Shown here: positions 22,794 to 32,961 of the stretch, piece by piece
Layout of the letters: each line of letters opens with the position of its first letter
How positions within the stretch are numbered: the stretch's first letter is position 1
NCBI RefSeq assembly: GCF_000720255.1
Contig: NZ_JOJE01000022.1
Coordinates: 1 to 64,000, forward strand
Direction of reading: 5' to 3'
DNA: 64,000 nt
Source: Streptomyces griseus subsp. griseus
GTDB lineage: Bacteria; Actinomycetota; Actinomycetes; Streptomycetales; Streptomycetaceae
Notes under the pieces: generated by a model
Database searches by the model: none
Told to the model about the DNA's origin: nothing
The model's input: only the letters and a program-made list of their open reading frames with translations
Position numbers and translations under genes: made by a program

Positions 22794-24314
22794 CTAGTCC
22801 GGTTCCATGTAGGGGCGGCGGAAGATCGGCGCCTGACCGGAACCCCATGGCCTTACGGCGGCAAGCGCCCGGGAGACAGCGGATTCCAGCGGCCCACTGG
22901 TGTCGACGGCGACGGCCTCGGACCACGCGGGCTCCCTCGCCGCCATGGCGGCGGCGACGTCGAGGTCGGCGTCGGACGGGCCGGGAGCACGTGTGCTCAG
23001 TCGGGCCGCGGACACCTCCTCCGGCACCTGGCAGTGCAGGGCCACCAGGTCGGCGCTGGTGAGTTCGGCGACGTGCCGCGCGGCTTCACGCTGCTCCGCG
23101 GTGGACCAGGTGGCGTCCAGTACGACGGATTCACCGGACGCCAGCAGGGCCGCCGCGCGATCGAGCAGGGCGGCGTAGGTCCGGGCCGTCCACTCGGGCG
23201 TGTACAGCCCCTCTCCGTAGCCGGCCACCGCCGGCCGCTCCGGGGGAATGCCCGCCAGTTCTTTGCGGAGGCGGTCGCTGCTGAGGAGGGTGGCCTCCAG
23301 ACGGTCGGCCAGGGCGCCGGAGAGAGTGGACTTGCCGCTGCCGGGCATCCCGCCGACGAGCGTCAGTCCGACGGCGGCGGTGCGCAGGTGGCCCAGGGCC
23401 GTCGCGACCAGCCGCCGTGACGCCGGCTCCGCGCCTGGCGCCCCCTGCTGCGCCTGGATGAGTGACACCTTGGCGCGGACGAACGCACGGTAGGCGACAT
23501 AGTGATGCCACAAGGACGGGGGCGCGGGGTCCCCGGAGTACTCGCTGTAGCGGGCGAGGAAGTAGGCAGCGGCATCGGGAGCGCCGAGGTGTTCGAGGTC
23601 CATCGCGAGGAAGGCGGCGTCGTCGAGACCGTCGACGTACCGCAGGCGGTCGTCGAACTCCAGACAGTCCAGGACGCGGGGGCCGTCGTCGAGGCAGAAG
23701 ACGTCTTCGGCGAGCAGGTCGCCGTGGCCGTCCACCACTCGCCGCTGCGCGATCCGTGAATCGAACAATCGCTCGCGGCCGACGAGATAGCGGCGCACCA
23801 GCCGCTCGGCCTCGGGCACCCCGTCCGGCACGGAGCCCTCCCCTGTCAGGGCGCGGATCTGCGCGAAGCCGGCCTCCCAGCGTGCGGACAGCGCGTCCCG
23901 CGTGCCCTGTTCGTCCACGTCCCGGCCGCGGGGAGCGTCCGCGTGCCAGGCGGCGAGCCGCCGCGCCACGGTCCGCAGCACGTCGTCGACCGGGGCGCCC
24001 GTTCGCACGAGCCGCGACAGGCGTCGGTCCTCCGGCATCCGGCGCATCACCACCAGCGGTTCCGGCGCCTCGCCGTCAGGGGTGGAGACCTCGCCCAGGC
24101 CCAGGTAGACGTCGGGGGCGAAGCGGCGGTTGAGGGCTACCTCGCGTTCGCACGCCGCCCGGCGGGCTGCCCGCCCGGTGTAGTCCAGGAAACCCAGGTT
24201 CAAGGGTTTCTTGACCTTGTAGGCGCGGTCGCCGGCGAAGAACAGGATCGCGGTGTGGGTCTCGCACACGTCCGCCCGCGACGGCCGAGGGCCGGCATGC
24301 CCGGGCTCAGTCAT
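22794..24314 (-). CDS. Bifunctional aminoglycoside phosphotransferase-like / AAA ATPase protein
   Basis: 506 residues from ATG 24314. The N-terminal half has the phosphotransferase-type signature (YKVKKPLNLGFLDYT, and VDGHGDLLAEDVF as catalytic loop). The C-terminal half is a nucleotide kinase-like P-loop domain with VGGMPGSGKSTLSGALA and SSDRLRKELAG. This fused arrangement is a conserved family of unknown substrate, frequent beside universal stress genes. The start overlaps the stop of the upstream stress protein by eight bases, so the two are translationally coupled. An upstream in-frame start would lie wholly in that gene. Confidence 0.88.
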   Translation of the reverse strand: MTEPGHAGPRPSRADVCETHTAILFFAGDRAYKVKKPLNLGFLDYTGRAARRAACEREVALNRRFAPDVYLGLGEVSTPDGEAPEPLVVMRRMPEDRRLSRLVRTGAPVDDVLRTVARRLAAWHADAPRGRDVDEQGTRDALSARWEAGFAQIRALTGEGSVPDGVPEAERLVRRYLVGRERLFDSRIAQRRVVDGHGDLLAEDVFCLDDGPRVLDCLEFDDRLRYVDGLDDAAFLAMDLEHLGAPDAAAYFLARYSEYSGDPAPPSLWHHYVAYRAFVRAKVSLIQAQQGAPGAEPASRRLVATALGHLRTAAVGLTLVGGMPGSGKSTLSGALADRLEATLLSSDRLRKELAGIPPERPAVAGYGEGLYTPEWTARTYAALLDRAAALLASGESVVLDATWSTAEQREAARHVAELTSADLVALHCQVPEEVSAARLSTRAPGPSDADLDVAAAMAAREPAWSEAVAVDTSGPLESAVSRALAAVRPWGSGQAPIFRRPYMEPD

Positions 24315-25173
24315 GGGGGACGACGGCGACGGGGCAGCGTCCGTGATGGAGGGCGGCGTGGGCGATGGGGCCCAGGTGAGGTGCCACACCGTGCCGGTGC
24401 GTGCGCCGGCCGATGACCAGCAGTGCCGCGCCCGCGCCGGCCTGGACGACGGCCTTGGCGGGGCTCGCCAGACGGATGCCGGCCGCCACCTCCACCTGCG
24501 GGTACTTCTCGTGCCAAGGGCGAAGCGCCTTGCCCAGCTCCTTCTTCGCCTCGTTCCTCATCTCCTCGGTCACCTCGTGGTCCGCACCCCAGGGCGTGCG
24601 CGCATGGAGCGGCACGCTGCGAGCATGGACGGCCAGCAGCGCGACGCCCCGGGCCGCGGCGGTGTGAAAGGCGAAGTCGAGCAACTCCTCACCGGTGTCG
24701 TGCAGTTTCAACGCCACCACCACGCGGCTCTCCGGTGTGGGGGGCGCTCCCTCCGTCGGCTCCGCGCGGACCAGGACGACCGGCCGCTCGGCACGCGCCA
24801 CGACCGGCATGCTGACGTCGCCCATGAAGTAGCTCTCGACGGTCTCCAGCCCCCGAGCGCCGAGCACAAGCATCTCGGAATCCGAGGCCGCTCGGAGCAG
24901 GGCCTCCTGAGCATCCTCGGGGACCAGGTTCCCGACGACGGTCAGGCCCGGATGGCGTGTCTGCAGCTCCGCCTGCGCGGTGTGCACGAGACGTTTCGCC
25001 CAGTAGTTCTGGTCGACTTCGGGGGCCACACGGGCGGGTGCCGGCGCCAACAGCGGCCACGCGTGCAGGAGCCGCAGGGCGAGCCTCCGCCCCTCGGCTT
25101 CGTCGGCGGCCCAGCGGGCGGCGGCGAGGCTCTCGGGCGAGCCGTCCAGGCCCACGGTGACGTCTGGCTGCAT
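24307..25173 (-). CDS. Universal stress protein (two Usp domains)
   Basis: 288 residues from ATG 25173, preceded by GGAGG at eight bases; longer in-frame reading upstream shows no coding character. Two Usp domains in tandem: the first begins VTVGLDGSPESLAAARW and ends in GARGLETVESYFMGD; the second ends in VIGRRTHRHGVAPHLGPIAH and CPVAVVPHD. The glycine-rich ends are the ATP-binding loops. It is translationally coupled to the downstream phosphotransferase/ATPase gene. Confidence 0.92.
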   Translation of the reverse strand: MQPDVTVGLDGSPESLAAARWAADEAEGRRLALRLLHAWPLLAPAPARVAPEVDQNYWAKRLVHTAQAELQTRHPGLTVVGNLVPEDAQEALLRAASDSEMLVLGARGLETVESYFMGDVSMPVVARAERPVVLVRAEPTEGAPPTPESRVVVALKLHDTGEELLDFAFHTAAARGVALLAVHARSVPLHARTPWGADHEVTEEMRNEAKKELGKALRPWHEKYPQVEVAAGIRLASPAKAVVQAGAGAALLVIGRRTHRHGVAPHLGPIAHAALHHGRCPVAVVPHD

Positions 25174-25386
25174 GGCGGCGGCCTCCGTCTCGTACGCAGC
25201 TGGAGATGACGTTGGATGACGGTGACCGGGTCCGGTGGCGCGCCTGGTCCGGATGTCGCCGACATGCCGAGCGTGATGCGTTCTCTCCCTTCGAGGAGTA
25301 CCCCAATCCTCTCCGGCGCGCATGTGGACCAGGGAGGGCGGGGAGCCCCGAGGAACGCGCATCCGGTGCGAGAGGAGACCGGAGCG

Positions 25387-25510
25387 GTGACCATTCCCCT
25401 GGTCGTCGGCGACGGCGGATCCGAGGCGAGCCCGGAGGCCGTGGATCCGCGTGCCGGACTCGGAGGAGTCACCGCTGCGCATGGTGCCGGCCGACCGGGC
25501 CGTGACCGTG
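25387..25510 (+). pseudogene. Universal stress protein N-terminal remnant
   Basis: A GTG at 25387 opens VTIPLVVGDGGSEASPEAVD, which mirrors the first strand and helix of a Usp domain (usually VVVGVDGSE.S..AVDWA). The reading then slips: the next expected helix and strand appear in another frame as DSEESPLRMVPA. Nothing after about 25510 resembles the family. The rest of the 800-base gap between the two intact stress genes shows no gene I can recognise and must hold their divergent promoters. Confidence 0.5.
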
Positions 25511-25968
25511 GCGCCCGAGCCCATGGCCTGTCCGGTGGATCCCGTGGCCGACGCGGGCCCGGCACGCCGGTTCACGCGGACCAACGCTGCGGCAGCACGA
25601 ACGTGCAGCTTTCCCACGGTGCGATCGCTGGTCACGGACCGGTCGGGGAGCACGACACGGATTCCGGGGCTGCGGCGGCTTCACGGGGCTGTTGCTCGGC
25701 TCGGCTCGGTCGGCCCGGCCCCGCTGCACCATGCGAACTGCCCGGCCGAGGGGCTGTTCGTCACTGCTGGGTTGTTCGACCCCGATTCCTGCCGGCTCGA
25801 CAAGGCCCGGGGTGACTCGGCGGCCTCCTGTTCCGTGCGCCGTTTTCGGCGTCCCGGCCCGCCGAATCCGGTCCCGGGCGCCGATGCGGTGCTGCCGTGG
25901 AACAGTGGGTGAGAGGAGACATGAGCCGTGTGGCACCCGCAGGTGCAGGCCGGGCGGAGGAGGCGATG

Positions 25969-26856
25969 ATGAGTCATCCTGTGCTGGCGGGTGTCGACGG
26001 GTCCCCAAGCAGTGCGGCGGCGGCCGACTGGGCGGCACGGGAGGCTGTGCTGCGCGGGGCCCCGCTGCGGCTGTTGGGCGCTTCTCCACCGCTTCCCGGG
26101 ACCTCAGTGCCGGACCCGGCCCGGGAAAGGCTGCGTCAGGTGAGTGCGCGGATGCTCCAACAGGTGGTCGCCGATCTCCGCGATCGCTACCCGGACCTCG
26201 ACGTGCTGGCCGAGCAGGCCGATGACGCGCCCGCCGCGGCGCTCCTCGCGGCGGCGGGCGATGTCGGACTCCTCGTCGTCGGCACACGCGGGACGGGCGG
26301 TTTCGAGGGTCTCGCGGTCGGCTCGGTGGCCCTGCGGATGGCGGCCGGAGCACCGTCCCCTGTCGTGTTGGTCCCCCATCGGCCCGGCGCCTTCGGAGAA
26401 GGGGCCCAGCCGGCACGCAGCAACGCCCGGATCGTGCTGGGGTTCGACGCGCATCAGCCGATCGGTGAGGTCGCGGACTTCGCGTTCTCGGCCGCTGAGG
26501 CACGTGGGGCGGGTCTGAGAGCGGTCCAGGCATGGGCCTTTCCCGCCGAGTCCGTGTCTCCCCGGACCCTGGCGGTGACCGAGGAGGACCGCGCCACGTG
26601 GGAGGACCAGGAGGTTCTGCGGCTCTCCGACGCCCTGCGTGCGTGGCAGGCGAAGTATCCACGGGTGACGGTTCGTGTCGATGTCATGCTGCTCCACCCC
26701 GCGGAAGCGCTCCTGAACACCACCCGGGATGCGGACCTGCTCGTCGTGGGCCGGCGCACCGATCCGCGGGCGGACGAGGGCCGGCTGGGCCCGGTCACCC
26801 ACGCCGTACTGCACCATGCCCGCTGCCCGGTGGCGGTGGTGCCGCACGCCGGGTGA
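25969..26856 (+). CDS. Universal stress protein (two Usp domains)
   Basis: 295 residues from ATG 25969, chosen because GGAGG at 25956-25960 gives ideal spacing and the protein then begins at the Usp fold (MSHPVLAGVDGSPSSAAAAD). ATG 25921 is also preceded by GAGGAG and would add 16 residues. Domain one ends VVGTRGTGGFEGLAVGSVAL with a complete ATP loop. Domain two ends VVGRRTDPRADEGRLGPVTH and CPVAVVPHAG. It is convergent with the phosphofructokinase gene. Confidence 0.9.
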   Translation: MSHPVLAGVDGSPSSAAAADWAAREAVLRGAPLRLLGASPPLPGTSVPDPARERLRQVSARMLQQVVADLRDRYPDLDVLAEQADDAPAAALLAAAGDVGLLVVGTRGTGGFEGLAVGSVALRMAAGAPSPVVLVPHRPGAFGEGAQPARSNARIVLGFDAHQPIGEVADFAFSAAEARGAGLRAVQAWAFPAESVSPRTLAVTEEDRATWEDQEVLRLSDALRAWQAKYPRVTVRVDVMLLHPAEALLNTTRDADLLVVGRRTDPRADEGRLGPVTHAVLHHARCPVAVVPHAG

Positions 26857-26908
26857 CGGCCCACCAGAGGCCGGGAGGGGCAGAACAGCAGGTCCTGTCG
26901 CGGCTCGG

Positions 26909-26934
26909 TGACCGGTGAGCGCCGGGTCCGGTCA
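26909..26934. terminator. Short hairpin between convergent genes
   Basis: TGACCGG (26909-26915) pairs with CCGGTCA (26928-26934) around a 12-base loop. It lies between the stress protein stop and includes the stop of the phosphofructokinase gene. Confidence 0.4.
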
Positions 26935-27957
26935 GCCGAAGAACACCTCGAACTCGTCGTACAGCGACGCATCGACCCTCTTGTTCTCCGCTGTCGCATC
27001 GGCGAGGGGGTACCGGACGATTCGGGTGCCTTGCAGGGCGACCATGACGCCGAACTCCCCGTCCTTGATCGCGTCGATGGCATGCAGCCCGAAACGGGTG
27101 GCCAGCCATCGGTCGAAGGCGCTCGGGGTGCCGCCGCGCTGGATGTGGCCCAGGACTGTGGTGCGGGCATCCTTGCCGGTGCGTTCGGAAATCTCCTGCG
27201 CCAGCCATTCGCCGATGCCGGACAGCCGTACATGGCCGAACTCGTCCAGCGACTGGTCCTTGAGCACCATCTGCCCTTCTTTGGGGACGGCCCCCTCGGC
27301 GGCCACGACGATCGGCGCATAATTGATCTTGAACCGGCTCTTCACCTGCTCGCAGACCTGGTCGATGTCGAACGGCTGCTCCGGAATGAGGACCACATTG
27401 GCGCCGCCCGCGATGCCGGCGTGCAGGGCGATCCATCCGGAATGCCGCCCCATCACCTCCACCACGAGGGTGCGCATGTGTGATTCGGCCGTGGTGTGGA
27501 GGCGGTCGATGGCCTCGGTGGCGATTCCGACGGCGGTGTCGAAGCCGAAGGTGTAGTCGGTGCCGGACACGTCGTTGTCGATGGTCTTCGGCACCCCGAC
27601 CAGTGGGACCCCTTGCCGGCTCAGCTCGGTGGCCACGCCGAGCGTGTCCTCGCCGCCGATCACGACGAGTGCGTCGACGCCGTGCGTGGCGAGGGTGTCC
27701 CGGACGCGTCGCAGCCCGTCCTCGTGCTTGAACGGGTTGGTGCGGGAGGAGCCGAGGATGGTCCCGCCGCGGGGAAGGATCCCCCGCACGGTGGAGATGT
27801 CCAGCGGCACGACGTCACCCTGGAGCAGACCGAGCCAGCCGTCCCGCACGCCGACGAAGTCGAAGGAGTATTCCTGGACCCCTTTGCGGACGACGCTGCG
27901 GATGACGGCGTTCAGGCCGGGACAGTCACCTCCGCCGGTCAGTACTCCCACCTTCAT
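26932..27957 (-). CDS. pfkA: 6-phosphofructokinase, probably pyrophosphate-dependent
   Basis: 341 residues, full-length. MKVGVLTGGGDCPGLNAVIR begins the nucleotide fold, GVPKTIDNDVSGTDYTFGFD holds the catalytic aspartates, and VVEVMGRHSGWIALH is the sugar-phosphate site. Numbering coincides with that used for the E. coli enzyme. Residue 104 is aspartate (GGEDT) and 124 is lysine (VPKTIDND), the pair that marks pyrophosphate users; ATP enzymes have glycine at 104. This predicts reversible phosphorylation of fructose 6-phosphate using pyrophosphate, useful when ATP is scarce. It lies among stress genes. Confidence 0.92.
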   Translation of the reverse strand: MKVGVLTGGGDCPGLNAVIRSVVRKGVQEYSFDFVGVRDGWLGLLQGDVVPLDISTVRGILPRGGTILGSSRTNPFKHEDGLRRVRDTLATHGVDALVVIGGEDTLGVATELSRQGVPLVGVPKTIDNDVSGTDYTFGFDTAVGIATEAIDRLHTTAESHMRTLVVEVMGRHSGWIALHAGIAGGANVVLIPEQPFDIDQVCEQVKSRFKINYAPIVVAAEGAVPKEGQMVLKDQSLDEFGHVRLSGIGEWLAQEISERTGKDARTTVLGHIQRGGTPSAFDRWLATRFGLHAIDAIKDGEFGVMVALQGTRIVRYPLADATAENKRVDASLYDEFEVFFG

Positions 27958-28317
27958 GGGCTTCCTCCCATCCGCCGGTCACCCCCACTTGGGGACATGA
28001 ATGCCGCGTCCTTCAAGCCTCTCTCTGTTGCAACCACGGTCGCCACTTGGAGCCGGCCAGGGACGAGGGGAGCGAGTGGCGCGCCGGCAGCGGTCGGGTC
28101 GCCCGGTGCCGCCGCGAAGACGGGCGCTTCGGGGGCCGCTCGTGCCACACGCGACTGCTCCGGTGAACCTCCTCGCCCGACATCTCCGCGCAGCGCCACG
28201 CGGTCCTGCCGGCTGTCGCGTCCCATTGCACGGTCCACAACACGCTGCACCAACCGCCGACGATCACCATCGAGCCGGGGGCGTGAAGCCCCCGGGCGGA
28301 GGCGTGCCGGGGACACG

Positions 28318-28640
28318 TCACGCCGCCGGAGCAGGGACGACCTCACGCTGTTCCCCGCCGAGCACGCCCTTCAGTGCACCGGTGACGGAGGCCTGAGAGA
28401 AGACGTCGTATGCCAGGAGTTCCGCGCAGGCGCGCTGGGCGAGCCGGCCGCCGTCCGGCCCGGGGTACACCGCGGCGATCTCATGAGCGAGCCGGGTGCC
28501 GCCGGGTCGGCTGAGCCAGGCGGCGCGCTGCGCGGGCCGACCCCCGAGCCACGGCCTGCGGTTCGGCGTACGAGGGGATCGTGCCGCAGGCGGCCGCGGG
28601 CAGCAGGGTCACCGGAACGTCCTGTTCCACGCACCAGGTC
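28318..28640 (-). pseudogene. Frameshifted C-terminal gene remnant, family unknown
   Basis: On the minus strand one frame reads DVPVTLLPAAACGTIPSYAE. About 80 bases later a second frame reads HEIAAVYPGPDGGRLAQRA, then YDVFSQASVTGALKGVL, and ends at a stop at 28318. Both pieces have normal composition and strong third-position GC, so they look like one gene broken by a shift. No start is visible. I could not assign a family. The rest of 27958-28800 shows nothing gene-like. Confidence 0.35.
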
Positions 28641-28799
28641 GTCACCGGTTGCCGCGGCGACCGCGGTGGGCACCGGAGCCGCCTCCCCTCTGCAGCGGCC
28701 CGAAGCGAGCGAGCGCCCGGCACACTGATACGGGTCATCGGGCGAGCCACTGTCATCCGCGGGTGGACCGCACCGGTACCGCCACACCGCCCGGGTGCC

Positions 28800-28936
28800 G
28801 CCTCCTCCGGGCGCGCACCGAGCCAGAGATCACCGCCGAGCGCGACGGCCCGCTCCTCCATGTTCTTCAGCCCGCCGCGCACGGCACCCCTCGGTACCCC
28901 ACGACCGTTGTCGCTCACCCTGGCGAAGTGGTCCCG
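28800..28936 (-). pseudogene. Histidine kinase ATPase-domain remnant
   Basis: The frame from 28936 down reads RDHFARVSDNGRGVPRGAV, then GGLKNMEERAVALGGDLWLG. These are the DxGxG nucleotide box and the GLxNMxERAxALGG box of a HATPase domain from a DevS/NarX-type sensor kinase. The N-box, dimerisation helix and sensor part are absent upstream, where frames lose coding character, and the end is ragged. It is probably the last trace of a dormancy-type sensor kinase. Nothing gene-like was seen from 28937 to 29301. Confidence 0.55.
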
Positions 28937-29301
28937 TGCGGCCGCCCTGCTTGGCGATGATCTGCTTCGGCTCCCGGACCTGCTCGTACGCGCAGAGGGC
29001 CAACCGTCGCCCGGTCCGCCGACGTCTCGCTGAACCACTCCTGTCCACACATCCTGGGGCAACTCAAGATCGCGTTCACCGTCACATGACACGGAGCGAA
29101 CAACGAATCGCTCTCGCCCCTCACCCAATGTTCGCAACAACACACCTGTGGACAACGGACATGGAAGCAAGCCGCCGCGCCCGTGCGTCCGCCGTACGGG
29201 GTGCCTGCCAAAGCCGGCAATGGGACCTGGAAACGACGAGATCGCAGGCGGTCGCGCCGTCTCGATCATGCCGGAGGCGGGGAGTAGGGGGCGTGCCGCA
29301 T

Positions 29302-32300
29302 CTACATGAGCCCCCGCTGACGCAGGTCGGCCGGGTACTTGACGATCAACTCGGGTGTCAGATGCGGGATGTCCTTGTCCGCGCCGATGCCGGCCTCCCG
29401 TACGGCGGTTCGGAACCGGTCGGCGGGGATGGCGGATCCGGGCAGTGGTTCCTCGGGCCTTCGGAACGCGTGCAGCAGCGGCAGCAGCGAGTGCTGACGC
29501 TGCTGTTCCGGCAGTGCGCGGATCGCGGTCTCGAACCGGACGATCCAGTCGTCGTAGTCCGCCAGGTGCCGGATCGGGTAACCGGCTTCGACGAGCCACG
29601 TCACGAAGTCGTCCAGCGAAATGCCGTCGTCGTGCGGGTTGACCACGTTGAACGTCCGATACCCGCGGGCGGCTTGCGCGCCGAGCGCATTGACGGCTTC
29701 GGCGGTGAAATCGACGGGCAGCCCGTCGAAGTGGGCCTGTCCGGAACCCGTGAGGCCCTCGGTCCGGTAGAAGGACGTCGGCGCGATGCCGGTCCGCACC
29801 AGACTGAACAGGAGGCGGGTGAACACGTCCGGCACGTTCAGTTGCCCGGTGTAGCGGCTGTGGGCGAGGATCATGTCCGACCGGAAGGTGGTCACAGGCA
29901 GGCCGCACAGGTCGTGGGCTTCCCTCAGGAGCACTTCGCCCGCCCATTTGCTCGTGCCGTAACCGCCGGCATAGGTGTCGTCGAGTGCTCGCACGGGGTT
30001 CAGCTCACGGATGTCGCCCGTCTCGTCGAGAGCCGACGGATCGAGTGGTGCGGCCACGGCGACGGTCGAGAGATGGATGAACGGTTTGATCTTCGTGGTG
30101 ATCGCCAGCCGGATCACTTCGGCCGTCCCCACGACGTTCGGGCCGAACAACTGCTCATACGACAGCATGTGGTTGACCAGTGCGGCCGGGTGCGCGATCA
30201 GGTCGACCTCCGCGGCCAGCCGCTGCCAGGTCGCCTTGCTCAGCCCCAGGTTCTCCTGTCCGATGTCACCGGCGAGCACGTCGAGATGGCGCGCGGCCAG
30301 GTCCCGGTAGCGGCGCAGCAGTTCCGCGTCACCGCTGTCGAAGGCGCGATCGAGGCGTGCTCGGGCTGCCGCCTCGTCCCGGCCACGTACGACGCAGATC
30401 AGCCTCCCACCGGTGTCGGCCAGCCGCTCCAGCCAGTCCAGGCACATGAACCGGCCGAGATAGCCGTTCGCGCCGGTGAGCAGCACGGTCCGTGGCGTGG
30501 TCTCCTCGGGCTGCGGCAACTGCCGGGCGGCGGCGAGGGTTTCCGCGTCCACGAACCTGTCGAGAGTGAGGTCGGACGCGCGTACCTCGGTGCTGCCCGC
30601 ACCGTGCACCGTGGCGAACGTGGATGGTTTCGCCCCTGACACGCGGCCGCTCTCGATGTGGTCCGCAAGGGCCCGGAGGTCGTTCGACGAGCTGAGGACC
30701 GCTCCGACCGGCACCTCGACACCGAAGATCTCCGTCAGGAGCGTGGCGAAGGACATCGCGGACAGTGAGTCGCCGCCGAGGTCGGTGAAGTGGGTGGCGG
30801 CGTCCAACTCCGCCGTCGAGCAGCCGAGGAGCGCCTGCGCGGCGCGGCTGACCGTCTCGAACACGGGCTGGTCCGGTCCGCCGTCGCGCAGCGCTCGCAC
30901 CGCGTCGTCCTGCTCCTGCTCGACTGTGGCGTACAAGGCTTCGAGCCGCTCTCCGTAGCGTCCCCTGAGGCGGGGAGGCAGGTTCTTCCGAGTGTCCGAC
31001 AGAAGGCCGTTCTCCAGGGTGAACGGTTCGGTCTCGATCAGGAAGTCGCGCGGAATCTCGTACGAGTTCAGTTCGGCGTGGCGGGCGGTCTCCTGCAGGG
31101 CCTCACTCAGCGAGGCCTTGAGGTCGTCCGGGTGGGCCACCCGGACGAGCGCTTCCTCGGTCGGCACGATCACCGCCAGCAGGTAGGCGCGTTCGCTGTT
31201 GCCGTAGACGAAGATCTGCCGGATGAGAGGGCTGGTGACGTACACCCCTTCGAGACGGGTGAGCGCGACGAACTCGCCCTGCGCGAGCTTCATGACGTTG
31301 TTGCGGCGGTCGACGTACATGTATCGGTCGGGACCGATCCGGGCCATGATGTCGCCGGTCCGGTAGAAGCCGTTCTCGTCGAATGCCTGGGCCGTCGCGT
31401 CGGGCCGCCGGTAGTACCCGGGCGTGATCGTCTCCGACTTGAGTACCAGCTCACCTCGCGGGTACGGCGAATCAGTCCCGTAATAGCCGAGTTCCGGTAC
31501 GTCGACCAGTTTGCAGTCGAGCACCGGCGGTCGCTGCACAACCGTGTTGAGCAGCACCGACCCGGTCTCGGTGGAGCCGTAGCCTTCCAGCAGGGGCAGG
31601 TCCAGGCACGACTCCACGAACTCCCGCAGTTCGGCGGAGAGCGGAGCGCTGCCGCAGAGCGCCTGAAGCAGCCGCCCGCCGACGAAGCGCTCCCGCAGAT
31701 CCGTCTTCACGGCGGCGTCGAGCGCCTCGCCGTCGGTGAACTCCGCCGCCCGCCGCGCCCTTTCGGCCTGGTACTCCTGGAACAGCATGTCGCAGATGCG
31801 GGGCACCATGAGCAGAGCCGTCGGCCGGGCGAGCGCGATGTCCTCGAACAGGCTCGACAGGTCGCTCCGCGCGGTGAAGTAGGAGATGCCGCCCCGCCTG
31901 AGCGTCTCCACGAGTGACGAGCGGCCTGCGACATGACTCAGAGGCAGGTAGTTGACGACGATCGAGGCCACGCTGTCGGGTATGGGCACGGAGCCGGCCC
32001 ACGACCTGTGCAGCATCCGCTCGGTGTAGATGGCCCCCTTGGGCGTCCCCGTGCTGCCGGAGGTGTAGATCAGCAGGCGGGTGGGGTCGTCGTAGGGGCC
32101 GGGGATGAACAGCGGCACCGGCGGCAGGTCGTACCCGCGCCCGATCACCGCTGTCAGCGTGTCGGGGGCGGCGTGACCGGATACGGCCAGCCTGGTGCGC
32201 GCGGCGTCGAAGGCCTCCCTTTCGGCATCGTCCTCCGGGTGGTAGTCGAACACGACCAGCCGCGGTGCCGACTCGGCGGGCAGCACCAACTCAACGGCTC

Positions 32301-32844
32301 TGTCCAGGAGTTCGATACTCGTCGCCAGAACGCGCGGCCCGGTCTCCGCGACGATCTGCGCCAACTGGGAGACGGGGGCCCCGGACTGCAACGGCACCGA
32401 CACCGCCCCCAGCCGCAGGCACGCCAGATCAAGCGTCACGTAGTCGCAGCTGGTGAATCCGTAGATCGCGACGAAGTCGCCCGGGGCGAGGGGACGACCC
32501 GTGTCCGCCGCCCATTCCGCCGCGATGGCACCGGCCCGCGCCCACAGTTCGCCGTAGCTGATCGTGGTGAACTCCGGGAGCAGCCGCAGTGATGTGCGCC
32601 CGGAGACCGGGTCGGTCACCCGCTCCCTCGCCCGCTGTGCCAGGGCCGGCCGCTCGGCGTACCCTTCCATGATCGTCGCGACGGTGCGTGACAGTACTTG
32701 GTCCCGCCCTGCGTCACGCACCGCCGTGCCGACACTCTGCAGGGGCATGGCATTGCGGTACTGCGGATCGTGCACGGACAACTCCGCGATGAGGCGGGCC
32801 GGCCGGGTGCTTCCGGAGGGGGCGGCGTCGGACGTCGAAGGCAT
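29302..32844 (-). CDS. car: Carboxylic acid reductase (A-PCP-R)
   Basis: 1,180 residues, normal length for actinobacterial carboxylic acid reductases. Order: adenylation domain ([30 protein letters not shown]), carrier domain with the phosphopantetheine serine S693 in [11 protein letters not shown], then an NAD(P)-binding reductase from about residue 785 ([18 protein letters not shown]). It activates an acid with ATP, loads it as a thioester and reduces it to an aldehyde. ATG 32844 fits the family N-terminus; no strong ribosome site is visible. It lies 117 bases downstream of the LAL regulator on the same strand and probably shares its transcript. A phosphopantetheinyl transferase must act in trans. 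Confidence 0.93.
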   Translation of the reverse strand: MPSTSDAAPSGSTRPARLIAELSVHDPQYRNAMPLQSVGTAVRDAGRDQVLSRTVATIMEGYAERPALAQRARERVTDPVSGRTSLRLLPEFTTISYGELWARAGAIAAEWAADTGRPLAPGDFVAIYGFTSCDYVTLDLACLRLGAVSVPLQSGAPVSQLAQIVAETGPRVLATSIELLDRAVELVLPAESAPRLVVFDYHPEDDAEREAFDAARTRLAVSGHAAPDTLTAVIGRGYDLPPVPLFIPGPYDDPTRLLIYTSGSTGTPKGAIYTERMLHRSWAGSVPIPDSVASIVVNYLPLSHVAGRSSLVETLRRGGISYFTARSDLSSLFEDIALARPTALLMVPRICDMLFQEYQAERARRAAEFTDGEALDAAVKTDLRERFVGGRLLQALCGSAPLSAELREFVESCLDLPLLEGYGSTETGSVLLNTVVQRPPVLDCKLVDVPELGYYGTDSPYPRGELVLKSETITPGYYRRPDATAQAFDENGFYRTGDIMARIGPDRYMYVDRRNNVMKLAQGEFVALTRLEGVYVTSPLIRQIFVYGNSERAYLLAVIVPTEEALVRVAHPDDLKASLSEALQETARHAELNSYEIPRDFLIETEPFTLENGLLSDTRKNLPPRLRGRYGERLEALYATVEQEQDDAVRALRDGGPDQPVFETVSRAAQALLGCSTAELDAATHFTDLGGDSLSAMSFATLLTEIFGVEVPVGAVLSSSNDLRALADHIESGRVSGAKPSTFATVHGAGSTEVRASDLTLDRFVDAETLAAARQLPQPEETTPRTVLLTGANGYLGRFMCLDWLERLADTGGRLICVVRGRDEAAARARLDRAFDSGDAELLRRYRDLAARHLDVLAGDIGQENLGLSKATWQRLAAEVDLIAHPAALVNHMLSYEQLFGPNVVGTAEVIRLAITTKIKPFIHLSTVAVAAPLDPSALDETGDIRELNPVRALDDTYAGGYGTSKWAGEVLLREAHDLCGLPVTTFRSDMILAHSRYTGQLNVPDVFTRLLFSLVRTGIAPTSFYRTEGLTGSGQAHFDGLPVDFTAEAVNALGAQAARGYRTFNVVNPHDDGISLDDFVTWLVEAGYPIRHLADYDDWIVRFETAIRALPEQQRQHSLLPLLHAFRRPEEPLPGSAIPADRFRTAVREAGIGADKDIPHLTPELIVKYPADLRQRGLM

Positions 32845-32961
32845 AGCCGTCACCAGTTCTCTTTGCGGGTTCGGGGGAGGAGAGGGTGGGGCGCGGGGGA
32901 GCACGAGCCCCCCCACATGTCTGAGTGATCCCTGGTGCCGCGGCCGCTGGGCCGACAGGAC

